A stretch of 64,000 bases of DNA from Paraburkholderia sp. (GTDB lineage Bacteria > Pseudomonadota > Gammaproteobacteria > Burkholderiales > Burkholderiaceae): contig SCRN01000011.1 of assembly GCA_004322045.1 (NCBI GenBank), forward strand, positions 1 through 64,000. Reading direction: 5' to 3'. A program made the translations under genes and the position numbers. Shown here piece by piece: positions 1 through 7,908 of this stretch (positions within the stretch are counted from its first letter, which is position 1; each line of letters opens with the position of its first letter). The notes under the pieces were generated by a model. The model saw only the letters and a list, made by a program, of their open reading frames with translations. It searched no databases and was not told where the DNA came from.

Positions 1-154
1 CACCGGTGTCGACGTGCGGGGTGAACTCAGGCTTATGCTTGCCGCGAAGACGGCGTGCCACTTCGCTGGCGACACGGCCGAGAACCTTATCCGTCGCGTC
101 AATCACGTACCATTCGCGCGTCACCTGTTCGGCTTTTGCGGAAAACGTCTTCAT
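1..154 (-). CDS. rplM: 50S ribosomal protein L13 (N-terminal part, cut by window edge)
   Basis: The first 51 residues are visible, starting [20 protein letters not shown] and continuing through the conserved [20 protein letters not shown] stretch typical of L13. L13 is an early-assembly protein of the 50S subunit; rpsI normally follows it and would lie outside the window. The ATG at 154 is the only in-frame start next to the conserved N-terminus. A strong sigma-70-type promoter lies about 110 nt upstream (273-302), which leaves a leader of about 110 nt. The gene runs off the left edge, so the C-terminal two thirds are not seen. Confidence 0.96.
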   Translation of the reverse strand, partial: MKTFSAKAEQVTREWYVIDATDKVLGRVASEVARRLRGKHKPEFTPHVDTG

Positions 155-272
155 GATCGATCCAAAAAATTGACCTGCCCTTCGTGTTTTTCCTGCTTCG
201 GTTGGCGCATCGAGGCGCCGTGCAGGCTCTCCCTGTTCTTCTTCCGCGGGCATAGATGCGGAAAAGCCCTGA

Positions 273-302
273 ATTATAAAGGAATTTGGCAAGCGCAGTC
301 AA
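273..302 (-). promoter_or_regulatory. sigma-70 promoter of rplM
   Basis: Read on the minus strand, a TTGACT -35 box (297-302) and a perfect TATAAT -10 box (273-278) are separated by 18 nt. Transcription should start near 266 and run into rplM. The near-consensus match suits a highly expressed ribosomal protein operon. Confidence 0.8.
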
Positions 303-484
303 AGGCGGCGATTACCGCGGCGAGTCGCGGACGAAGCAGGCCAAAAACGCATGTCGAAAGGCTCGTCACTGCAAGCCAAACGCGGCGAAAAGCCGATCTA
401 TCCAAATAGCTGCGATGCAGCGCCACCGGCGCCCTGCGCCGCGTGGGGCAATGCTCGGCGGCGAGCTGTGCACGCCATTTGGAT

Positions 485-577
485 AAAAAAAAGCCCAAAC
501 TCTCGGCTCGGGCTTAATCCACCTAAGGAGGAGGGTGGAGGAGACATGCGGAGATTGTCGAACGCGACAACCAATAG
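485..577 (-). ncRNA. Candidate small RNA with anti-Shine-Dalgarno motifs
   Basis: This minus-strand unit of about 92 nt has its own promoter (583-611). In transcript order it shows: a 6-bp hairpin with a 4-nt loop near the 5' end (arms 565-570 and 555-560); a C-rich, probably unpaired stretch holding CUCCUCC (543-537) and CCUCCUU (531-525); and an intrinsic terminator (arms 515-507 and 499-491, some G-U pairs) followed by eight U (492-485). CCUCCUU matches the 16S rRNA anti-Shine-Dalgarno core. No convincing ORF is present. It ends over 300 nt upstream of rplM, which has its own promoter, so it is unlikely to be the rplM leader. That it is transcribed, and that it pairs with ribosome-binding sites, are inferences. 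Confidence 0.6.
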
Positions 578-582
578 GAGGC

Positions 583-611
583 ATTGTACAGATCGAATGC
601 CGAGTAGGCAA
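583..611 (-). promoter_or_regulatory. sigma-70 promoter of the candidate small RNA
   Basis: On the minus strand, TTGCCT (606-611, 4/6 to the -35 consensus) and TACAAT (583-588, 5/6 to the -10 consensus) are separated by exactly 17 nt. The predicted start is near 576-577, just before the 5' hairpin of the candidate RNA. Confidence 0.65.
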
Positions 612-756
612 GAAAATTTGCATTGCGAAAATGCATCTCATAATGTGATAAACCAAGCCAATCTGGGACGACGCAAAAGACGCGCTCTGCCCACTGCGCT
701 CCCCGAGGCTACAATGCCAGTCCGACACTAGTATTGGCTACGACAGCGGAGTTGCT

Positions 757-1179
757 ATGGAATGCAAAGTGAGCTGGATGGGGCCGGACGGTATGGCTTT
801 TGCCGCCGAGACCGGCAGCGGCCATCTGGCGATGATGGACGGCGCGCCGGAAGGCGGCGGACGCAATCTCGCCCCCCGGCCGATGGAAATGGTGCTGCTC
901 GGCGCCGGCGGCTGCACGGCCTACGACGTCGTCATGATCCTGAAGAAGAGCCGCCAGGAAATTGCCGGCTGCTCGGTCACGCTCAAGGCCGAGCGTGCCA
1001 GCGAAGATCCGAAGGTCTTCACGAAAATCCATTTCCATTTCACGGTGACGGGCAAAAACCTCAACCCGAGCACCGTCGAGCGCGCGATCAACCTGTCGCA
1101 CGACAAGTATTGCTCCGCCTCGATCATGCTCGCCAAGACGGCCGAGCTCTCGCATTCGTTCGAGATCGTGGAAAGCTAA
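757..1179 (+). CDS. OsmC family protein (YhfA-like)
   Basis: This 140-aa protein has the small alpha/beta OsmC/Ohr fold. Two conserved cysteines are visible, C53 in GAGGCTAYDV and C119 in HDKYCSAS, at the spacing used by thiol-dependent hydroperoxide-detoxifying members. The lack of an Ohr-type N-terminus and the LLGAGGCTAYDVV context fit the YhfA-like branch better than Ohr. Peroxidase activity is a family-based expectation, not shown here. The start follows a GGAG ribosome-binding site 6 nt upstream. A TACAAT -10-like box lies at 710-715. The gene is a single unit convergent with rnpB. Confidence 0.88.
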   Translation: MECKVSWMGPDGMAFAAETGSGHLAMMDGAPEGGGRNLAPRPMEMVLLGAGGCTAYDVVMILKKSRQEIAGCSVTLKAERASEDPKVFTKIHFHFTVTGKNLNPSTVERAINLSHDKYCSASIMLAKTAELSHSFEIVES

Positions 1180-1211
1180 AAAACGCCGGCCTCGCAGCGG
1201 GAGCGGCGTTT
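1178..1211 (-). terminator. Intrinsic terminator between the OsmC-like gene and rnpB
   Basis: The arms AAACGCCG (1181-1188) and CGGCGTTT (1204-1211) form an 8-bp stem with a 15-nt loop. On the minus strand the stem is followed by a run of six U, as expected for the end of the rnpB transcript. On the plus strand the tail is short, so any termination of the OsmC-like gene would be weaker. Confidence 0.65.
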
Positions 1212-1230
1212 CTATATGGAATTGGGGAGC

Positions 1231-1640
<410 letters not shown>

Positions 1641-1699
1641 AATCTGAGAGTCTACCACTTCGGCACACGCCGTCGCCGCCCACCCCGTCGAGCCGACGC

Positions 1700-2788
1700 T
1701 CAGGCCAAGCGCCAACCGATCGGCTCGCCGCCGCGCAGCGGCACCACCGCGGCTTCGCCCGCCACGATCTCGGCCGGCAGCGTCCAGGTCTCGCGCACGA
1801 GCGTCACGCGCTCGCTGTTGCGCGGCACGCCGTAAAAATCCGGCCCGAAGAAGCTGGCGAACCCCTCGAGCCGGTCGAGCGCACCGGCATTGTCGAACGC
1901 CTCGGCGTAGAGTTCGAGGGCATGCAGCGCCGTGTAGCAGCCCGCGCACCCGCACGCGTGCTCTTTCAAGCCCTTCGGGTGCGGCGCGCTATCGGTGCCG
2001 AGGAAGAAACGCGGATCGCCGGATGTCGCCGCTTCGACGAGCGCGACCCGGTGCGTCTCACGCTTGAGCACCGGCAGGCAGTAATAATGCGGGCGGATCC
2101 CGCCCTGGAAGATCGCGTTGCGGTTATAGAGCAGATGGTGCGCCGTGATGGTCGCGCCAAGCAGGCCCGCGGGCGCACCGTCCTCGCGCACGTACTCAGC
2201 CGCGTCCTTCGTCGTGATGTGCTCGAAGACCACCTTGAGCCCCGGGAAATCGCGGCGCAGCGGCGTCATCACGCGATCGATGAATACCTTCTCGCGATCG
2301 AACAAGTCGATCGCCGGATCGGTCACCTCGCCATGCACGAGCAACGGCATGCCGACTGCTTGCATCGTCTCGAGCGTTTTCGCGCATTTGCCGAGATCGG
2401 TCACGCCGAAGTCGGAGTTGGTCGTTGCACCAGCCGGATAGAGCTTCACGCCGTGGATGAAGCCGCTCTCTTGGGCTCGGCGAATTTCGTCGGGCGGCGT
2501 GTTGTCGGTCAAGTAGAGCGTCATCAGCGGTTCGAACGCCGCGCCCATCGGCAGCGCCGCGAGGATGCGCTCGCGGTACGCCCGCGCGGCCTCGACCGTC
2601 GTCACCGGGGGCTTGAGGTTGGGCATGACGATCGCGCGGCCGAACTGGCGGACCGTATGCGGCAGCACAGCCGCGAGCATTTCGCCGTCGCGCAAGTGCA
2701 GGTGCCAGTCGTCAGGGCGGGCCAAGGTGAGCGAGGACGGCGCACCTTGCTGCTGAGCGGCGTTCGGGGACAAATCGGAAACGGTCAT
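1700..2788 (-). CDS. pyrC: Dihydroorotase
   Basis: PyrC is a 362-aa zinc amidohydrolase that cyclises N-carbamoyl-aspartate to dihydroorotate in pyrimidine biosynthesis. The metal-binding HLH pair is at residues 29-31 ([12 protein letters not shown]). The lysine expected to be carboxylated is K115 in [13 protein letters not shown]. Further metal and substrate residues fall in HGEVTD, FEHITT and LGTDSAPHP. It is the short class II type (E. coli PyrC-like), about 15 residues longer at the N-terminus. The open frame extends far upstream, but family similarity begins just after the ATG at 2788, so this start is chosen despite a weak ribosome-binding site. A TACAAT box at 2967-2972 (minus) would imply a leader of about 170 nt. 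Confidence 0.95.
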   Translation of the reverse strand: MTVSDLSPNAAQQQGAPSSLTLARPDDWHLHLRDGEMLAAVLPHTVRQFGRAIVMPNLKPPVTTVEAARAYRERILAALPMGAAFEPLMTLYLTDNTPPDEIRRAQESGFIHGVKLYPAGATTNSDFGVTDLGKCAKTLETMQAVGMPLLVHGEVTDPAIDLFDREKVFIDRVMTPLRRDFPGLKVVFEHITTKDAAEYVREDGAPAGLLGATITAHHLLYNRNAIFQGGIRPHYYCLPVLKRETHRVALVEAATSGDPRFFLGTDSAPHPKGLKEHACGCAGCYTALHALELYAEAFDNAGALDRLEGFASFFGPDFYGVPRNSERVTLVRETWTLPAEIVAGEAAVVPLRGGEPIGWRLA

Positions 2789-3023
2789 GGCGATGGATCT
2801 GGCAAGAAAGCCGGCGAGGATGCCGCTCGGCGACGGGCAACGAGCAGCCGGTACGATTGAGTGAAGCAAGCCGGCGGCCGTCGTGGAAAAACAGCAACGG
2901 ACGCCCTTCGGGGCCGCCATTTCGCTTTTTTCGGCCGACGGCTCGGTATATGCTTCAAAAAAACATATTGTAGCGGGTTCGGATTGCGCGCCCGCACGTC
3001 CACACGCACCGCTAGCCCGTACC

Positions 3024-3929
3024 ATGTGCCAACTCCTCGGAATGAACTGCGCCGCCCCGACGGACGTCACGTTCTCCTTCACGGGCTTCGCCGCACGCGG
3101 GGGCATCACCGATCACCACGCCGACGGCTGGGGCATCGCCTTCTTCGAAGACAAAGCCTGCCGCCTGTTCATCGACCATCAATCGTCGGCCACCTCGCCG
3201 ATCGCCGAGATGGTCAAGCGTTACCCGATCAAATCGAAAAACACGATCGCGCATATCCGCAAGGCGACGCAGGGTCATATCCTGCTCGAGAACTGCCACC
3301 CGTTCATGCGCGAACTATGGGGCAGGCATTGGATCTTCGCCCATAACGGCGATTTGCAGGACTATCGGCCCGAGATCACGGGCGTTTATCAGCCGGTGGG
3401 CACGACCGATAGCGAAATAGCGTTTTGTGCGCTGATGCAGGGCTTGCGCCGCGCGTTTCCCGGCGCGCAGCCGCCCTTGCAGGAACTGTTCGACACCGTG
3501 ACCGCGCTCACGCGAGACATCACGAATTACGGGGTGTTCAACTTCTTGATGTCCAACGGGCAGGCGCTGTTCGCGCACTGTTCGACCCATCTGCATTACA
3601 TCGTTCGACGCTGGCCGTTCTCGACGGCGCATTTGATCGATGCCGATATGTCGATCGACTTCGCGCAGTACACGACGCCCGAGGATCGCGTCGCCGTCAT
3701 TGCAACGCAGCCGCTCACCGACGATGAGATCTGGACCGCATTCGCGCCCGGCGATCTGTTGATGTTCCAAGACGGGGAAGTCGCAGCCCGCGCCAACATC
3801 CCGGTCCCAGCCTGGGTACTCGAGAAGGCGCGCAATCCCGCTTGCGATCCGAGCGCGTCGGCGCCGATGCTCGCACCGGCTAATGCATTGAGCGCGGACG
3901 CCGACGATATCGCGGCCTTCGAATCCTGA
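3024..3929 (+). CDS. Class II glutamine amidotransferase (YafJ-like)
   Basis: This 301-aa protein starts [20 protein letters not shown], so the N-terminal nucleophile cysteine is exposed once Met is removed. The fold signature includes [11 protein letters not shown] (oxyanion/substrate loop), ARKATQGH-like [31 protein letters not shown] and TDSEIAF. No synthetase domain is attached, as in the free-standing YafJ/EgtC-like group, whose substrate is generally unknown. The frame stays open upstream to 2883, but the conserved Cys2 fixes the start at 3024. The gene is divergent from pyrC. The physiological role cannot be read from its context. Confidence 0.87.
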   Translation: MCQLLGMNCAAPTDVTFSFTGFAARGGITDHHADGWGIAFFEDKACRLFIDHQSSATSPIAEMVKRYPIKSKNTIAHIRKATQGHILLENCHPFMRELWGRHWIFAHNGDLQDYRPEITGVYQPVGTTDSEIAFCALMQGLRRAFPGAQPPLQELFDTVTALTRDITNYGVFNFLMSNGQALFAHCSTHLHYIVRRWPFSTAHLIDADMSIDFAQYTTPEDRVAVIATQPLTDDEIWTAFAPGDLLMFQDGEVAARANIPVPAWVLEKARNPACDPSASAPMLAPANALSADADDIAAFES

Positions 3930-3960
3930 CCGGCCCGAGCAAGCTCGCGCCGCTCCCCCC

Positions 3961-4686
3961 CTAGTGCAGGATCTTCGCCAGAAACTCTTTGGCGCGATCG
4001 GACTTCGGATTGGCGAAGAACGCATCCTTGCGATCGTCTTCCACGATGACGCCGCGATCCATGAAGATCACGCGGTGCGCGACTTTCTTGGCGAACCCCA
4101 TTTCGTGAGTGACGCACATCATCGTCATCCCCTCTTGCGCGAGTTCGACCATCACGTCGAGCACTTCGTTGATCATTTCGGGATCGAGCGCCGAAGTGGG
4201 TTCATCGAACAACATCGCGACCGGATCCATCGACAAGGCGCGCGCAATCGCCACGCGCTGCTGTTGGCCGCCCGAGAGCTGAGCCGGAAACTTGTCCGCC
4301 TGCCCTTTCAGTCCTACGCGATCGAGTAGCTTGAGGCCTTTCTCGTGCGCCTCGTCTTTCGAACGGCCGAGCACTTTGAGTTGCGCGAGCGTGAGGTTTT
4401 CCATGATCGACAGGTGCGGGAACAACTCGAAGTGCTGGAACACCATCCCGACTTTGGCACGCAGCTTCGACAGGTTCGTCCGCTTGTCGCCGAGCGATTG
4501 GCCATCGACGACGATCTCGCCCTGCTGAAACGGCTCGAGACCGTTGACGGTCTTGATCAATGTCGACTTGCCCGAACCCGATGGCCCGCAGACGACGACC
4601 ACCTCGCCCTTCGCAACTTCCGTGGTGCAGTCGGAGAGCACCTGGAACGTGCCGTACCACTTCGAAACCTGCTTGATCGAAATCAT
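3961..4686 (-). CDS. gltL: Glutamate/aspartate ABC transporter, ATP-binding subunit
   Basis: This is a 241-aa polar amino acid ABC ATPase of the GltL/GlnQ type. It shows Walker [10 protein letters not shown] (residues 34-42), Q-loop [11 protein letters not shown], signature LSGGQQQR, Walker B VAMLFDEP and the switch histidine in CVTHEMGFA. The start follows an AAAGGA ribosome-binding site. In relatives this gene closes a gltI-gltJ-gltK-gltL operon. Here the binding protein and both permease genes are missing: the next gene upstream on the same strand is gdhA, 349 bp away. The protein itself looks intact, so it must work with permeases encoded elsewhere or is a leftover. Confidence 0.93.
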   Translation of the reverse strand: MISIKQVSKWYGTFQVLSDCTTEVAKGEVVVVCGPSGSGKSTLIKTVNGLEPFQQGEIVVDGQSLGDKRTNLSKLRAKVGMVFQHFELFPHLSIMENLTLAQLKVLGRSKDEAHEKGLKLLDRVGLKGQADKFPAQLSGGQQQRVAIARALSMDPVAMLFDEPTSALDPEMINEVLDVMVELAQEGMTMMCVTHEMGFAKKVAHRVIFMDRGVIVEDDRKDAFFANPKSDRAKEFLAKILH

Positions 4687-5035
4687 CCGGTGAATCCTTT
4701 TGCAATAACGAACCGGCCGCTGCCTGGACCGGCGAAGCTTTCGCATCATACCCGGTGCGCATGCCGGCGCTCCGCCAATACTACACACCGGCGCTCCACG
4801 CCGGCCAAATTGCCGGGTCGACGCGTCAGCGCCAACGCGTCAGGCCATGCCTAAATGCAGGGCTAGGCCTGCCCCCCGGCACGTTTGCCGGCCCCGTACC
4901 CTCCGGCACGCAGCCGAGCGCACCCACGACGAAAAGCGGGCGACACCTTGTCAGTGCCGCCCGCCCAGGGGAAGCCGGAAGCGCCGTGAGGCGCACCGGC
5001 AAGTCAAACCCGTCTCGCTTGTGGCGAAGAGGGAA
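4687..5035. other. 349-bp intergenic region between gdhA and gltL
   Basis: No open frame here resembles GltI, GltJ or GltK, and no transposon ends are seen. It holds the gdhA terminator (4932-4964), the gltL ribosome-binding site, and a short direct repeat of CCGGCGCTCC (4767-4776 and again about 4790). No clear promoter for gltL was recognised. This is the place where the transporter genes usual in relatives would be expected. Confidence 0.6.
4932..4964 (-). terminator. Intrinsic terminator of gdhA
   Basis: On the minus strand, GCGGGCG-G-CAC pairs with GTG-U-CGCCCGC (an 11-bp stem including one G-U pair, loop about 7 nt), followed by UUUU. It lies about 70 nt past the gdhA stop codon. Confidence 0.7.
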
Positions 5036-6340
5036 TCAGGGATACAGGCCACGCATTTCGCGCGCCATCAAAATCCGCTTGCATGCGACGATGAACGCCG
5101 CCGTGCGCATCGACACCTTGTTGTCGCTCGCCACCTGCCAGACCGCGCCGAATGCCTCGCGCATCACGCGCTCCAGGCGCTGGTTGATCTCGTCCTCGGT
5201 CCAGAAGAAGCTCGAGAAGTCCTGCACCCACTCGAAGTAGGAAACCGTCACGCCACCCGCGTTGGCCACCACGTCCGGGATGATCAACACACCCTTGTCG
5301 TGCAGGATATCGTCGGCCGCCGTCGTGGTCGGGCCGTTCGCGCCTTCGACGATGATCTTCGTCCTGATCTTGGCGGCGTTCTTCTCGGTGATCTGGTTTT
5401 CGAGCGCGGCCGGGATCAGGATGTCGCTTTCGATCGTCCAGAACTCGTCGTTCGCCAGCGGATCGGCGCCTTTGAAGCCGCCCACGCCACCCGTGTTCGC
5501 CACGTGCTCGAGCAGTGCCGTCGCATCGATGCCGCTCGACTTGTAGATCGAGCCCGTATGATCCTGCACGGCCACGACCTTGGCGCCCGCTTCTTCGAAC
5601 AGACGCGCGGCAATGCCGCCGACGTTGCCGAAGCCTTGCACGGCGATGCGCGCGCCTTTGATTTCCAGGCCCACGCGGCGTGCCGCTTCCGTGCCGACGA
5701 CGAATACGCCGCGGCCCGTCGCTTCGCGGCGGCCCAGCGAGCCGCCGAGCGCGATCGGCTTACCCGTCACGACACCCGTGGCCGTTTGGCCCTGGTTCAT
5801 CGAGTACGTGTCCATCATCCACGCCATGATCTGCTCGTTCGTGTTGACGTCAGGCGCGGGAATATCCGTGTTCGGTCCGATGATGATGCCGATCTCGCTC
5901 GTGTAGCGGCGCGTCACGCGCTCGAGTTCGCCACGCGAGAGCTTACGCGGATCGACGCGGATGCCGCCCTTCGCGCCGCCGTACGGCACGTTCACGGCCG
6001 CGTTCTTGACCGACATCCACGCCGACAACGCCATCACTTCGGACAACGTCACGTCCTGGTGGTAACGCACGCCGCCTTTGCCGGGGCCGCGCGAGACATT
6101 GTGCTGAACGCGATAGCCCTCGAAATGGGCCACCGTGCCGTCATCGAGTTCGATGGGCACGTCGACGATCAAGATGCGCTTCGGACGCTTGAGTGTTTCG
6201 AGCCAACGCGACGACGAACCGAGGTACGGCGCGACGCGATCGACTTGACGCAGATAGTTTCCCCAGGGGCCGAGATCGTCGGCGTGAAGGTACGAGGGGA
6301 TCGATTGTGCAGACGTGGTGGACTGCAATTGCGAGGACAT
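5036..6340 (-). CDS. gdhA: Glu/Leu/Phe/Val dehydrogenase family glutamate dehydrogenase
   Basis: This 434-aa enzyme interconverts glutamate and 2-oxoglutarate plus ammonia. Visible motifs are [18 protein letters not shown], the catalytic-lysine segment [15 protein letters not shown], and the Rossmann glycine motif VQGFGNVGG. The C-terminal part contains [16 protein letters not shown] and [14 protein letters not shown], as in NAD-type hexameric enzymes. The ATG at 6340 is preferred over one 18 nt upstream because GGAGTG sits at ribosome-binding distance before it. Its location beside an amino-acid transporter ATPase suggests a link to glutamate use. Cofactor preference cannot be settled from sequence. 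Confidence 0.94.
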   Translation of the reverse strand: MSSQLQSTTSAQSIPSYLHADDLGPWGNYLRQVDRVAPYLGSSSRWLETLKRPKRILIVDVPIELDDGTVAHFEGYRVQHNVSRGPGKGGVRYHQDVTLSEVMALSAWMSVKNAAVNVPYGGAKGGIRVDPRKLSRGELERVTRRYTSEIGIIIGPNTDIPAPDVNTNEQIMAWMMDTYSMNQGQTATGVVTGKPIALGGSLGRREATGRGVFVVGTEAARRVGLEIKGARIAVQGFGNVGGIAARLFEEAGAKVVAVQDHTGSIYKSSGIDATALLEHVANTGGVGGFKGADPLANDEFWTIESDILIPAALENQITEKNAAKIRTKIIVEGANGPTTTAADDILHDKGVLIIPDVVANAGGVTVSYFEWVQDFSSFFWTEDEINQRLERVMREAFGAVWQVASDNKVSMRTAAFIVACKRILMAREMRGLYP

Positions 6341-6494
6341 GGACACTCCAACGGTCACGGAAATTGTGCGCCATTGTCGAAAAAGCCCCTTTTGAAATCC
6401 AATGCCGTTTGGTCATCCCATTATGCATTTCTTGCATAACGGGATTTCGCGGGCTGTTTTCTCTTTTTTCTTTCTTTGTTCTCTTATCTGCCGG

Positions 6495-7454
6495 TCATGC
6501 CGGCTTGACGCCCAGCTCGTCCGCGACGACTTGCCACAGGCGACGCATGAGTTGCTGGCGCGGATCGTCGCCGTTGCCCGCCAGTTTGTCGCGGTATAGG
6601 CGGATTTCCATCGTCAACGTGAAGCGATCGGCGGGCAACCCGCGGGAGGCGGTGCGGTCAAGGCGAATCAGCTCGCCCGCTGCAACGGCGTCTTCGACGG
6701 CGCTGTGCGGCAAGAAGGCCACTCCGTGGCCGGCCAACGCCATGGCTTTGAGCGCCTCCGCCATGTCCGTTTCGTAGATGCGATCGAGATAGAGCGGCTC
6801 CGGCGCGTTGGCGACGATGACTTCCGTCATGCGCCCGAGGTACGCGTTGGGCGTGTAGGACAAATACGGAACGGGCGCATCGGCGGCGCCGGGCAGCGCG
6901 TAGCGGGCGCGGCCCGAGCGCGCCGGCGCCGAAAACGCGCTGATCGGCTCGGCGCCGAGCGTGAGCATGTCGTAGCGGCCCGGATCGAGCGCGACCGGTT
7001 GGCTCGGATGGTGGTAGGCCATCACGAGATCGCAGCCGCCTTCGACGAGGGAGAGCACGGCATCGTGAACGTTGAGCGCGCGCAGGCGGGTATGAACCGG
7101 TCCCAACTGCGCTTCGATCCGTTGCAGCCACAGCGGGAAGTAGGTCAGCGACAGCGTGTGCGGCACGGCAAATTCGATCGTCGGCGCCGGCGAGCGCACG
7201 TGTCCGCGCAACAGAATGCGCGATTCGTGCATGTGCGAAAGCATGGCGAGCGCCTGCTCGTGGAACACCTCGCCCGCCTGCGTGAGCCGGGTCGGATAGA
7301 CCGAACGATCGATGAGTTCGGTGCCGAGCCATGCCTCGAGCGCTTGGATGCGGCGCGAGAACGCAGGCTGCGTCACGTGCCGCAGCTCGGCCGAACGGCT
7401 GAAGCTGCGCGTCTCAGCGAGCGAAACGAAATCTTCCAGCCATTTGAGTTCCAT
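6495..7454 (-). CDS. LysR-family transcriptional regulator (HypT/YjiE-like)
   Basis: This 319-aa protein has an N-terminal winged helix-turn-helix (about residues 1-60: MELKWLEDFVSLAETRSFSR, then HVTQPAFSRRIQALE) and a LysR substrate-binding domain (about 90-305). The ELKWLEDF start, TQPAFSRRIQALE and the LSYTPNAYLGRM segment resemble the HypT/YjiE branch (hypochlorite-responsive in E. coli). The inducer here is unknown. The gene is divergent from the nitrate-type transporter at 7909, so it could regulate it, but 450 bp separate them. A perfect GGGGGACGTCCCCC palindrome lies 50 bp upstream of its start. Confidence 0.88.
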   Translation of the reverse strand: MELKWLEDFVSLAETRSFSRSAELRHVTQPAFSRRIQALEAWLGTELIDRSVYPTRLTQAGEVFHEQALAMLSHMHESRILLRGHVRSPAPTIEFAVPHTLSLTYFPLWLQRIEAQLGPVHTRLRALNVHDAVLSLVEGGCDLVMAYHHPSQPVALDPGRYDMLTLGAEPISAFSAPARSGRARYALPGAADAPVPYLSYTPNAYLGRMTEVIVANAPEPLYLDRIYETDMAEALKAMALAGHGVAFLPHSAVEDAVAAGELIRLDRTASRGLPADRFTLTMEIRLYRDKLAGNGDDPRQQLMRRLWQVVADELGVKPA

Positions 7455-7503
7455 GCGAATGGGCGGGGCAGCGCCGAGCGTGAAGCGACGCCCGCATTGT
7501 ACC

Positions 7504-7517
7504 GGGGGACGTCCCCC
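7504..7517. promoter_or_regulatory. Perfect 14-bp palindrome upstream of lysR
   Basis: GGGGGACGTCCCCC is fully self-complementary and lies 50 bp upstream of the LysR start codon. Its position suits an autoregulatory operator, but it lacks an obvious T-N11-A LysR box, so this is only a possibility. Confidence 0.3.
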
Positions 7518-7635
7518 CTCTGTTCGTATGACGCATCGCGGCGAAAGCCGATGCGGCCGCCATGCCGCGCGGCGCAGCGCCGCAGACGCGCTCCGCGCGG
7601 GTCGTTCCAGTGGCAACGTTGATGCAGTGCACCAT

Positions 7636-7677
7636 CGTCGCGCTCGGGGCACATCGACAGTGCCCCCGAGCGCGACG
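7636..7677. repeat. Long inverted repeat upstream of the nitrate-type transporter
   Basis: The left arm 7636-7652 (core GTCGCGCTCGGGGCAC) and the right arm 7660-7677 are complementary except for one bulged base, with a 7-nt loop ATCGACA. No U-tract follows on either strand, so it is not a standard terminator. It lies about 130 bp upstream of the sigma-54 -24 box, in the range where enhancer sites for NtrC-type activators occur. Confidence 0.6.
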
Positions 7678-7809
7678 CAGGTGCGCGGGCGCGCACCGCT
7701 TGCGATCGTCGTCGGCCCAACCGCAGGCGGCCAGGCAAGCCGCGCGAAAGGCGCAACGGCAGACAGAGCCTGACGCTGCGTCGTGCTGTCCGAGCGGCGC
7801 GCTCACCGA

Positions 7810-7825
7810 TGGCATAGGGCTTGCA
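7810..7825 (+). promoter_or_regulatory. sigma-54 (-24/-12) promoter of the nitrate-type transporter
   Basis: The sequence TGGCATAGGGCTTGCA contains the invariant GG (7811-7812) and GC (7823-7824) separated by exactly 10 nt. The flanking TGGCA and TTGCA elements are consensus. Transcription should start about 12 nt downstream, giving a leader of about 70 nt before the ATG at 7909. Sigma-54 control fits nitrogen-limitation (NtrC-type) regulation of nitrate assimilation. Confidence 0.72.
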
Positions 7826-7908
7826 TTGGCGAGCCGTCGCGCGCCGCAACCGGCGCCGTAGCTCATCGCCCCCAAATGTTTGATCCGACTTTCGATGCGA
7901 GGACGACC

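Larger units (their letters stand above)
7455..7908. other. 454-bp divergent regulatory region (lysR / nitrate-type transporter)
   Basis: No convincing gene is present; the frames are open only because of high GC. The region holds three distinct signals, listed separately: a 14-bp perfect palindrome (7504-7517), a long near-perfect hairpin (7636-7677), and a sigma-54 promoter (7810-7825). Confidence 0.7.

Noticed and set aside
546-731. Plus-strand reading frame starting after an AAGGAGG/GGAGGAG stretch
   Set aside because: The purine-rich block looks like a ribosome-binding site for an ATG at 546, but the resulting peptide has no coding character. The promoter and terminator on the opposite strand explain the block better as CCUCC in a small RNA. 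It stays a weak alternative.
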